Of a stretch of DNA of 64,000 bases, positions 45,769 to 55,732 are shown one piece after another. Source of the DNA: Quercus robur. Its lineage: Eukaryota > Streptophyta > Magnoliopsida > Fagales > Fagaceae. Location: the NCBI RefSeq assembly GCF_932294415.1, contig NC_065542.1, positions 43,117,942 through 43,181,941 of the forward strand, read 5' to 3'. A program made the position numbers and the translations under genes. The notes beneath the pieces were generated by a model that saw only the letters and a program-made list of their open reading frames with translations, had not been told where the DNA came from and ran no database searches. Numbering within the stretch: position 1 is the first letter of the stretch; every line of letters starts with the position of its first letter.

Positions 45769-46400
45769 AAATTAATAGCCGTATAGAAAAATTGGATATT
45801 AAAGAATCCTATTGCAGCTATATAGATAGATGGCCTTCTTAGATTGAATGACAAATTAACACTTGTATACAAATTATAAACAATGGAGTTGACTTTTTTT
45901 ATTGCAGTTTTCTTGTTATTTTTCCTTCTTCTTCTTTTTGGCTATTGTTTATTCAGGCAAGGTTTATGACAGAGATGATGGGCAATTGGGTATGACTTGA
46001 CTGCATTAATTAAGTGCGTGAGTTCTTGCAAGTCTTCAAATAAAATTATGTTAAATGTGGACCTCTTTTCTTGACGGTGGGATAAGTCGTTGGAGCTACG
46101 AAAAAAAATTAAAATATTGAATACAAAATATGACCATTTGAGAGGCCATTATCATTGCACAAGAAATTTTAGGCAACAAGAAATTTACTAAAATCTCATA
46201 TTGCGTAGTCAAAAGTCTTATAATTTAATAGTTCTTTTTAAAAAAGAAAATTATAAAGAGAATTAAGAATCAAATCTCTCCCACTCGTTATAAGTTATTA
46301 CTTATAATAATTGAATTATTAAAAAATAAATAAAATCGTTGTAGCACGACCTAGGCTCAAGTTCATTGTTGCCTGTTGGAAGCTATAAAAATCCATGTTC
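45769..46400. other. Intergenic, no gene seen
   Basis: AT-rich sequence without a supported feature. Confidence 0.4.
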
Positions 46401-46476
46401 AATAGTTGAGATCCCCAGACCTAACTGAAAAGCTTTCTTTTAATAGTTGAGATCCCCAGACCTAACTGAAAAGCTT
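46401..46476 (+). repeat. 41-bp direct tandem duplication
   Basis: AATAGTTGAGATCCCCAGAC starts at 46401 and again at 46442; about 35 bases per unit are identical. Confidence 0.9.
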
Positions 46477-47769
46477 ACCAGTTCTTTTCCGTTTAAGGTG
46501 TTCAGATTATTACTCTAGTTGAGGAAGACAAGTGGTTCCCATACCCTACAAACTTTCCTCTCTTTTTCTGGGGCTAATCCTCGTCATCAGTCTTCAAAAG
46601 TGATCTTTATTTAAGACTCCAAAAGAGCCAAATTTCAAATGCACAATATGACTATCCTTGATCTAAAATTAGATGCACCAAAATATGATTTAATGCTTAG
46701 ACTTCATCTCGTAGATGAAATTTAGAGCAATTAAATTGATCTAGTGAGTTCCACTTTCACCCATTCAATCTTGGTTGTATTTCATGATAATAGAAGCTAG
46801 GGGAAAATGCATAATTACAAAATAAATTTAAAAAAAAAAAAAATCCAACAACATTTCTAAACTTTAGTCAAATTTATTCGGGCTATTTGTTCTTCTAATT
46901 TAACCCATCATTTGGGAGTTCATAAAGGAAAGAAATGAAATAAAAAGAGTAAATCAGAAAGGAACAAAACGAAATGTATTTAAGTAATGAAAAATAAATG
47001 AATGAAATATAATTAAGTAATCTTGTTTGGTTTTAAAAAAATAAAAGAATGAAAAATAATTAAAGGTAAGTGACTTTGTATGAGAGTAACATAAAGAGAA
47101 ATGGATGAGATCTTTTTATAACAATATTACTATTTGATCTCTATTTTAAAATAAATGGTTGAAAATATAACGAAAATTTGAGGTTTTACGAGAATAGAGA
47201 AGAACAAGTATTCCATCATATCCATTCAATTCTCTCTATTAAAACTCCTAAATATGGAAGGAATATTCCAAAATAAGTCCTTTCATTCTATTCATGTCTC
47301 TCCTCCTAAATGAAGTGTAAAATTATAAATGACCATATCAATCCTTCAATTATATTTTCATGAGTTAAGTGGATGGAAAATGTTGTTGCATGCAATGCAC
47401 GAGATAGTATTTAAATAAAAAAAAAATCATTTTAGGTTAAAATTTAGTTTTCTCCTGTCTTTCACACTTGGCCTATTCTCTCTTTAAAAGACTCCACTCT
47501 TTTCTCTCTTGAACTTTTTGAACATCATCACTTTGTAATTGCAATTTGGTAGCTAGTGTGACCTAAAGATGATGGTTGGGTATAGTTCTCGCTTTGGTTA
47601 TGATTTGAAGTGGTGGTATCATTGATTCATTTTATTTGCGGCAAATCAATGACTTGGGGTGAATAACTTGAGGTGAACGTAAAGTCGTGCGCCCCTAAGT
47701 GGGGTCAATGTGGCCATGCCCAGATCCCACACCCTTGTTTTATATTTTGGTGCTAAAAAAACTATTTCA
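46477..47769. other. Intergenic, no gene seen
   Basis: AT-rich and non-coding on both strands as far as I can see. Confidence 0.4.
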
Positions 47770-47777
47770 CTTCACAC

Positions 47778-48350
47778 TAGGGCTATTCACGGGTCGGCTC
47801 GGGTCGGGTTTGTGCCCAACTTTGAACCGGCCCACCGAAATCGGGTGGAGAAAAAAGGCACCCACTGCCGACCCGCCGGAGTAATTGGGTCGGGCGATTT
47901 AGAACATCAACGAATGGCAGGCGGGTTGGTCGGATTTGGGACGGCGAGAAAACGGTGAAAAAAACACAGATCCAGCGAAAATCTAACCGGATTTGATGAG
48001 ATTTCGCCAGATCCGGTCAAAATATCATCAGATCTAAGGGAAATAGCACCGGAATCTGGAAAAATATCATTGAAATCTGGGTTTTTTCGTCGAATTCTAG
48101 GAAATTTTTTTCGAAATCTGGGTTCTTTCACCGGATTCTGGAAATTTTGGCTGGAATTTGGAAATCTTTCGGTCGGTTTGGATTTTTCGGGTTTTAAGGG
48201 AGGAAAACCAAAACCCGACCTGCTGGAATCGGTTTCTGGTGATGAAGACCTGTTGCCGACCCACCGGAGTAGTCGGGTCGGCCGGTTTCGGGTCGGATCC
48301 CGTCGGTTCTTTTTGTGGGTCGGGTACTCGGATGAATCTGGACAACCCTA
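47778..48350. mobile_element. hAT MITE with GGGTCGG-rich ends
   Basis: Identical 8-bp duplications CTTCACAC flank it (47770-47777 and 48351-48358). The left end TAGGGCTATTCACGGGTCGG and the right end (reverse complement TAGGGTTGTCCAGATTC) are short inverted repeats of the TAGGG/CAGGG hAT type. Subterminal regions repeat GGGTCGG and CCGACCC; the interior repeats words like AAATCTGG. Open frames on both strands here follow from these repeats and are not genes. Confidence 0.88.
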
Positions 48351-48439
48351 CTTCACACATATATTAATTCACAAAACTTATTAATTTTTTCCTTTGAACT
48401 ATTGGGGAAAACTTTAATTAAGTCATTTAAATTATTAAT

Positions 48440-51255
48440 TATGTTAGTTGTGGCCATCATTTATTAATTGTGTCCATTCCATTCCTGAGCTATTGATTAG
48501 GGTTGAAGTGGTAGTCCAATAATAATGGTGTTGATGCCTACTTTGGCATGAAGGCCCAATAATAAGAAGTCCAACAATATAGAAGGGAGTAAGAAAGAAG
48601 AATTAGCAAAGTAAGAAGAAAACCATTAAACCCGAATGGTAGGAATAATGGTCCACGGGCCTGTAAAATAATAGAAATGCCTCAAAGGAAGCAAACGGGA
48701 TCAAGGGAGCCCAAATAAGGAAATAGTAAGCCCATGGGAAAGATATGGAAAGAAAGCAAAAATAGGTCGAAGGAGCCCAAAGAAAGGAATTAGTAAATGG
48801 GGTTGGTACAAAGGCCAACAAGCCCTCGAAAGTAAAGGATATGGTAATTGGGCCAGGGAAGCCCAAAAGATGTAGCAAAAGCCTAAGGGAATGTAAGAAT
48901 GGATTGAGCCAAGGATGCCTAAATGAATAAAGAGGGACGAGGATGCCCAAAGGAATAAAATGGGCCAAGGAAGCCTGAGAAGGTATGAGGATTAACCGAG
49001 CAGAAACGCTGGGCAATGTGAATTGAATAAAAGAAAGCATGGCAGGCCCAAAAGAGGCCCAGCAAGCACAAGTCAAGTGGTAACATGGCAGAAGTAACAG
49101 AATGATGTGGCAGGAACACTAGTGAACCCACAAACCAGAAGTAAAGAAAGATAGGGGTCGAATTGAAGAAAGAAGGGCCTATACCCAAACAAGACCCAGC
49201 CCAAAGAATGAAATGATGTGCAAAGAATGAAGACCTAGTGATTCATGCCACAAAAGGTTAAGAATGAGCAATAAAATTTGTAGCAAATACCAGACAAGCC
49301 CCCGGGCCATGGCAAATGCATGAATAGCAGACAGGCCATGGACTCACAAGAAAGTGGAGAACGTATAAGGCTCAAGCACCACCAACTTGTATTTAGCCAA
49401 TACAAGGGTGGTGGGTCATGGGTCAGAGGTATGAGAGGGTATGGTTTAGTGGTGGGGAGAAGGGGAAAGCTTATTCTGGGGTTCCCGCTCAAGTTTTTTT
49501 TTGGGGAAATGTCTTGCTGGGATGACAGACCACCCAAAAGAGGGAAAGATAAGCTGGAATCACTAGGTGCATGCCATAGGAGTTTGTAAGAGAGAATACC
49601 CAACCCTTATTCAGATGGGAATGCCACAGAGAGCAAGAAAACAAAACAAAACAAAACTCTTTTGTCTGGGAATGGAACGTGGCATGGCCAGCATAGGATA
49701 TTGGAGATGGTTGGGCAGCTGACAAACCAGTGGGTAGTTTGGGAATGACACCCATACATGGCCAACCCTAGGCCTAGGCCATTTAGGCCATGGCCTAAGG
49801 CCCCCTAACATGGAAAGGCCCCCAAATATGGGGGCACTAAGGTTTTTTTTTTTTTTTTTTTAATTAAAGAAAAAATGTAAGTTAGCTGTAAATTTTTTTC
49901 CAAGGCCTAAAATATTAGATTTATAGAAGCATATTACAATTTTTATTACGTAAGTCATATAAATTGATATGTCACTAATTACATGAAGTAATGCAATACT
50001 TATTTATTTTTTTGTTGAAATGTCACCTCATTGCTACATCAGTTTGTAAACTTTTTCTAAGAAAATTTATAGTAAGTTTAGCATTTTCTCCAATATATAT
50101 ATATATATATATGAATTAATAGAAATGCAACCTAATCTCCATTAAGTGAATGAAAAATGCTAAAGCTAATACAAATTTTACGACAAAAAACTTATAAACT
50201 AGTGATGTGACAATCATATGATTGGTGTCACTTAAATAGTATAATAAATGAATGTTTGAATAATTTTTTTTTAATTGGTGATATGCTAGTTTATAAAACC
50301 TATATAGTAAGTATTATTAGCTCACTTTGAGTGAATTAGTTGTATTAATAAGTATGAATTAATAATAGATTTAAAATAAAAAATATATAATAAAAAAATA
50401 AATATTATTTAAGTGACATTTAGATGTAAAAGGCCCCTTTAAAATTTCCACCTTAGGCCTGAAACTATCTTGGGCTGGCCCTGCACCCACACCAGGCCAA
50501 AAGTAGTTGAGTGATAAAACAGTAAAACATATGACGACAGGCAATATAAAAAGGCCTTAGCTATGCACAGTGAGGGGAAAACGACACAAAAAAAAGGGAG
50601 GAAGAGGAGAAGGCAATCAAAAAGAGTAAGGAATAACAAGTGAGAAAAATAGCAAGAAAGAAAAGAAACGGAAAATAAGGAAGAAAAGAGGGAATGTAGG
50701 AATAAGAGAGAAAATGGAGAAAAACAAAAGAAGTGAGGAAACAAGAGTGTGATAGGGGTATGCACTAATAAGCTACTCCCTTCTCTCCCTCTTAATAGCC
50801 TACTCTCTAGTAAGATTAAAAGGATATGAGGATAAGCCATTTAGACCCATTCTCTTAAAGTGGATAATTTCCATGGCAGGATTTCCCTGTGGGATTACCC
50901 ACATCGAAGAGTGGTTCCCTTCCTTGACTTAAATCTCCTAAGGAACCAAGCACAACAGGCTAACCACTCCTTTCTTTAAGTTGATCAAGCATTAACGTTA
51001 TTTCTTTTCCTTTTATTATTGTCACTAACCTATTTCTGCCGTACTCGTATTACCGTGTTTTCTTTACTAGGAAGGTGGTTTAATCACTGTCAGCAAATAT
51101 ATTCTTCTTGTCTTGTTATATTATGCCCTCTTGCTATAACGTTTTTGTGACAGCGTCTTCTACCATGGGCACATGACCAAGATCTCAGCAAAATGGTCCT
51201 AACTTGTGCACAAGCTGATTTGTGGTGAGTTTCAATAAAGCTAGCCCGACTCTCC
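48440..51255. repeat. Non-coding LTR-like sequence, interrupted by a hAT element
   Basis: Purine-rich, repeat-like DNA with many AGGCCC/AAGCCC words that codes for nothing recognisable. The right part (about 50880-51255) has features of an LTR end. It may be a long solo LTR or a large non-autonomous LTR element; the limits are not determined. Confidence 0.35.
49757..50483. mobile_element. hAT-type element inserted in the LTR-like sequence
   Basis: Flanked by CACCCATA (49749-49756) and CACCCACA (50484-50491), an 8-bp duplication with one change. The right end (reverse complement CAGGGCCAGCCCAAG) and left end CATGGCCAACCCTAGG are related short inverted repeats. AGGCCT/GGCCC words cluster at both ends; the middle is AT-rich with a (TA)n at about 50092-50112. 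No transposase. Confidence 0.65.
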
Positions 51256-52455
51256 TACCCCAGAACTATTGGGCCACAATGCGGTAGGAAGCAGTCCAGC
51301 CAAGAAGTGTAGAAAGGCCCACCACAAATGGCATCCATTGTGGTGTCCCATACGTATAGTTTGAACCCCATCTCTCGTTCTCCCACTCTACTTAAAAAAA
51401 AAATAAAAAAAAAAAAAAAAAAATTATTGTGACAAATTTGCCTCACAATTTCTAAAATCAAGTTAATTTTAAGTCAGATAATCCTTTTAAGATTTTAATG
51501 GAGAGTAAACAAAAAACTAAAATATGACTTGATCTTGAAAGTTTTTTTTTTTTTTTTTGAGGGACAATCTTGAAAGTTGAACGACAAAATTGACACAATT
51601 CATTGTTAGAAGAATCAAATTGAACGTTGCTCAATAATTAGACCAACCTAATAATTCAACATTATTGAGAAAGGGAAATTATTCCAAATTATAAATTTAT
51701 CTTGTTTTACTTGCCAAATAAGGATAATCCATATCTACACTTTACCTTAATTGGACAATTGATGGACAAGGAAATCAAGAATGTTATCTCAAACTGATAA
51801 ACAAATTTATCATAAACCTGCATATCCGTCTAACTGAAAAATAAATAAATAAAAAATTATTGATACATCCAATTTCATATCAAATATCACAACTTGTTGA
51901 AGTGAGTGAGTGGGTGATGAAAAGAAAAGTGGTGGATAAAAAGTATTCACTACTCACAATTAACCACTATAACATATTGTAAAATTGGATGTATCACTAG
52001 ATTTATTCAAAAATAAATATAGGTATGTGAAAAGTTTGTAAAATCAAAGTTATGAAAGAAAAAGAAGAAAAAAAAAAAAAAGAAAAGAAGTTCAAGTGTC
52101 ATGACCAATTTAGCAATACGAATGAGGCTCTTGATCAACAAGTTTTTTTCTTTTTTTTTTTTTTTTTTTGGGAGAAGATCTTGATCAATAAGTTGATGTG
52201 ATGATTTTAGCCTTTTTTGTCGTATCGTCCAAATCATAGACTTAGAAAAAACTTGGGTGTTACAAATTGAAATTGCACCTAAACCTCATCATCCATTATT
52301 AGTGCGGAAGCAATCCAATCATGGTGGAATTTAAAGACTTTTCAAAAACCGATAACTTGTTTAGCATTCCGAAATCTTAAAATGGGGAAAAAAAATGATA
52401 TAACAAATTAAGGGAAGTAATGATAGGGTCACATAATTTTTCATAATTTTGTATT

Positions 52456-52605
52456 ACAACTCGCCACGTGGTGAGTTGTGATTGACAAAAGTGTGTCTCC
52501 ACATGACCCACCATTACATCTTTGTCAATCACAACTCACCACGTGGCGAGTTGGCCCACCATTACGTCTTTGTCAATCACAACTCACCACGTGGCGAGTT
52601 GTGGC
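52456..52605. repeat. Palindromic CACGTG-centred repeats
   Basis: AACTCGCCACGTGGTGAGTT at about 52460 and AACTCACCACGTGGCGAGTT at about 52532 and 52581 are near-perfect palindromes around CACGTG, joined by TTTGTCAATCAC. More copies lie in the second unit of the tandem duplication, one changed to CAGGTG. CACGTG is the plant G-box core, but the sequence looks like the end of a small repeat. Confidence 0.7.
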
Positions 52606-53306
52606 ACAAAATTATAGAAAATTATGTGTTCCAAACATTACTCAATTGATCAAAAAAAAAAAAAGGAGTCAAGTCAATACACTACTGTAAGCTATTTTAG
52701 TTTGGTCAATGGAATAATATATTTCGATATTAATTAATACATGTGTACTATTTTGGGATTACTGCTAATTATATGTATTTATATAAATAATTATCTATTT
52801 ATATATTTATAAGTCAAAGTTTATACAATTTATTTAAGAGAAATGATATAATTTGAACATAATTATATAATCTCTTTTTTCATTTTCAAAAAAAAAAAAA
52901 TGGCACGACAGTAGTTTTGTCAATCACAACTCACCAGGTGGCGAGTTGGCCCACCATTACACCTTTGTCAATCACAACTCACCACGTGGCGAGTTGTGAC
53001 ACAAAGTTATAGAAAATTATGTGTTCCAAACATTACTCAATTAATCAAAAAATAAAAAAAGAGTCAAGTCAATACACTACTGTAAGCTATTTTAGTTTGG
53101 TCAATGGAATAATATATTTCGGTATTAATTAATACATGTATACTATTTTGGGATTACCGCTAATTATATGTATTTATATAAATAATTATCTATTTATATA
53201 TTTATAAGTCAAAGTTTATACAATTTATTTAAGAGAAATGATATAATTTGAACATAATTATATAATCTCTTTTTTCATTTTCAAAAAAAAAATGGCACGA
53301 CAGTAG
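52521..53306 (+). repeat. 395-bp tandem duplication
   Basis: 52521-52915 and 52916-53306 are nearly identical, with only a few base changes and A-run length differences. Each unit runs from TTTGTCAATCACAACTCACC to TGGCACGACAGTAG. The low divergence marks it as much younger than the arm duplication. Confidence 0.92.
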
Positions 53307-53596
53307 CTGGTGTGTACAGTTCATTAATAGTTTTTTTTTTTTTTTTTGAGAAAAAGTTCATTAATTGTTGGACTTAGGAAAAAAAAAAAAAAAGAAGAAA
53401 GAGAAAAAAGAGAGAGTTATTATTAAGTTTGAATTAATGTTCACGTGGGTCAGACACACAAAACAATAAAAGTAAATAAAATAAAAAAAATCGTTTTATT
53501 AAACATGGGTTAGCACATAAAATAAAATAAAAAGAAACTGAAAAGGCAAACAAAATAGAAACAGAAGAAAGAGGCATTCGGTCTGGCCAAAGTTCT

Positions 53597-53908
53597 TAGT
53601 GTCCGTTTAGATGGGGTTGAAAATTGAAAACTGAAAAATACTGTAACAAAATAATTTTTAAATGTGTGAATAGTACTGTGAGACTCATTTTTAATGAAAA
53701 AGTTACTGAAAAGTGAAATTTGTGGATACATAAACAGTACACGATGTGCATTGATTGGCTGAAAAAAGTGAGAAAGATCAAACTTTGCGGCTACTGTTCA
53801 TGCACTGTTCAATGAACAGTATCCGCAAGTCTCACAAATGCGTGAAAAAAAAAAAGGAAAAACGCAGACGCAAACGTGGGTTTTCAGCCTAATCCAAACA
53901 TAACCTTA
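53597..53908 (+). repeat. MITE family M1, copy C
   Basis: Shares ACTGTAACAAAATAATTTTT and GTGTGAATAGTACTGTGAGA with copy A; ends TGTCCGTTTAGATGG and CTAATCCAAACATAAC. Longer than copy A by an internal stretch with repeated ACTGTTCA. Confidence 0.75.
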
Positions 53909-54007
53909 ATATTGTTTTAGTTTGCTCATTATAACAGAGTATTTTGTTACCAATACATACCGTACATAAAATCTGGTGATACAAAAATCCAAGTTAATTG
54001 TGACCGT

Positions 54008-54117
54008 GGGTTCCAGTTAGTTTAACTGATAAAGTCTCTGATAGTTGTATAAGAGATATAAGGTTAAATCTCTGCCTATACTAAAAACTGATTGGTGTCT
54101 ATGCTACAACCACGATT
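54008..54117 (+). mobile_element. tRNA-related SINE, copy 2 (3'-truncated)
   Basis: GGGTTCCAGTTAGTTTAACT and AAGGTTAAATCTCTGCC correspond to the A- and B-box regions of the SINE at 45587, followed by AAAAACTGATTGGTGTC. The tail is missing. Confidence 0.65.
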
Positions 54118-54261
54118 ATTTACACAACTTTTATCGCAACTCGAAAATGTTTAAAGTGTGGACTCACATGAATTTACAACTTTTTCTTCACCACTCATTA
54201 CTCGACACATGATCATTTATGGCAAAAAATTATGAACTTTGTTGTGGTTTTAGTATTTTTC

Positions 54262-54420
54262 ATATCGAAAATTGCTACATTTGCATCATTTTTACAATAC
54301 TTTTATAATAAATCTTAAACAGTAAATAGTTATTATTTCTAATTTGAACGTACAGATAAAATTAGTTTTTTACCTGATTAACAACTGCTTAAAAAAATAT
54401 TATTTAAGTAACATTTTTAT
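54262..54420. repeat. Small foldback MITE, family M3 copy 2
   Basis: Shares ACAATACTTTTATAATAAAT and the TAGTTATTATTTCTAATTTG stretch with the M3 copies at 5388 and 61837. The ends are degenerate. Confidence 0.5.
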
Positions 54421-54869
54421 TTTTTATTTTTTAATAATAATAAAAAAAAAAAACCCATCTAAGTTTGAAAGTAATCAAGTTCCACATCTCTCCAAAAAGA
54501 ACGAAAAAAACCATATCTGAGTAATTTGAGGTCTCTGCACTGTGAAGATTCCATGAAGTTGATGACTGCACTGACTGGGTTTCATACCTTCACTTTCGAG
54601 ACAACGCTCGATGCTTCGTATCGGCCGAATCTTGAACGAAGAAGAAGAAGAAGAAGAACAAGTCGGCGAAATTGGATTAACTCGTGATTTTTATGTTCCG
54701 GACCGGTATGAGTTTTTCGGCCGAAATACGATATTTCCTCCAGTATGAACCGGTATTTGAACCGGCATGTAACAGGCGCGTTTCAGTAAGGGTAATTTTG
54801 TCATTTCAGTCCCTCCTGGTTTTCCTGTAATAATGTCACATTCTGGGGTTAAACATTTAACTCTACTAC

Positions 54870-54877
54870 TATAAATA
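54870..54877 (+). promoter_or_regulatory. TATA box of the right-arm paralog
   Basis: TATAAATA in CTACTATAAATACAACC, about 320 bp before the ATG, with a CT-rich leader after it (54920-54980). Confidence 0.7.
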
Positions 54878-55198
54878 CAACCACGCCCTACCTCACCCGA
54901 GTCTCCCACTTCAAATTCATTCTCTCTCTCCCTCTCTACTTTTTCTTTCGCCAAGTCTCTCTCCCTTTCTCTCTCTAAAAAAAGCCAGTTTCCGGCCACA
55001 ATTCATTTGTCACCAACTTTTTTTACCTTTTTATTTGGGTAAAAAAAAAAAAACAAATTGGGTAATTTTATTTTACCCAATAAAGTGAAATTACCAATTC
55101 CTCCTTTTGTTTTCCAATTTTTTTTTTTTTTTTTTTTTTTTTGTGTGGGCGTGGGAGTGGGTGGTGTGGCTGACGTGGCATGCACCCAAAACAGAGAT

Positions 55199-55732
55199 AT
55201 GAATACCAAAACGATGCGCCTTCCACCTCGGCGAGTGTTGACGCCCAATGGTACAACTACAACCACATCCTCAGCCACAACAATCAACAACAACAAGCGC
55301 AAAGAGAGAGAAAAAGAAAAAGAGGTTTTCAATGCTGCCACAATTACCAAAATACCCAAGACAGCTACGGCTCGAGCCGGTGGGAGGATAGGCTTAGCCG
55401 AGCTGGTATTTTCGTCCAATAGAATATTAGCGGGTTACTTAGCCCACGAGTTTCTCACTAGAGGCACCCTCTTTGGTCAACAGTGGGATCCAACTTCAAC
55501 TAATCAAAACGAGGCCGTTTCAAAGAAAGCTGAGGAAGAGAAGATTCCAAAGCCAAGTGGTGAAGCTGAAGGACAGGTGGAAGAAGAAGAAGGTGACGAT
55601 CAACAACAACGACAACAACAAGAAAAAGAAAGGTACGTGGAATTAGCAAATTTGCTCAAAACTGGAGGGGCCCACTTGGCTGGCATCGTAAACCCCACCC
55701 AGCTTACCCACTTCTTACACAAGAAGAGGTGA
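55199..55732 (+). CDS. Plant-conserved small protein, right-arm paralog
   Basis: A single exon of 177 residues starts MNTKTMRLPPRR; an upstream extension of the frame (from 55058) translates the leader and poly(T) tract and is not used here. The blocks match the left-arm gene: NNNKRKEREKEKE, then LAGYLAHEFLTRGTLFG at 77-93 followed by QQWDP, an acidic/Gln-rich linker (EEEEGDDQQQRQQQ) and the C-terminal RYVELANLLKTGGAHLAGIV and NPTQLTHFL. Differences from the paralog are mostly in the Thr/Ala and Gln/Glu stretches, while the two blocks are nearly unchanged, a pattern of selection on protein. The function is unknown. Confidence 0.87.
   Translation: MNTKTMRLPPRRVLTPNGTTTTTSSATTINNNKRKEREKEKEVFNAATITKIPKTATARAGGRIGLAELVFSSNRILAGYLAHEFLTRGTLFGQQWDPTSTNQNEAVSKKAEEEKIPKPSGEAEGQVEEEEGDDQQQRQQQEKERYVELANLLKTGGAHLAGIVNPTQLTHFLHKKR

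Larger units (their letters stand above)
52395..54775. other. Right-arm-only block of about 2.4 kb
   Basis: The flanks at 52395 and 54775 match 30650 and 30615 in the left arm, which are nearly adjacent there. The block contains the 395-bp tandem duplication with G-box palindromes, an M1 MITE, a SINE fragment, an M3 MITE and a (GAA)n-like run near 54641. Either all of it was inserted here or the left arm lost it. Confidence 0.7.

Noticed and set aside
48070..48384. Open frames of 69-104 residues on both strands
   Set aside because: Produced by the repeats of the hAT MITE at 47778-48350.
48603..49755. Several minus-strand open frames, up to 157 residues, rich in Phe, Leu and Pro
   Set aside because: They lie in the LTR-like repeat and come from AGGCCC/AAGCCC words; no domain or codon signal.
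52456..52605. CACGTG palindromes as a functional G-box promoter module
   Set aside because: They come with flanking repeat sequence copied in a tandem duplication, so a role in regulation is not supported by sequence alone.
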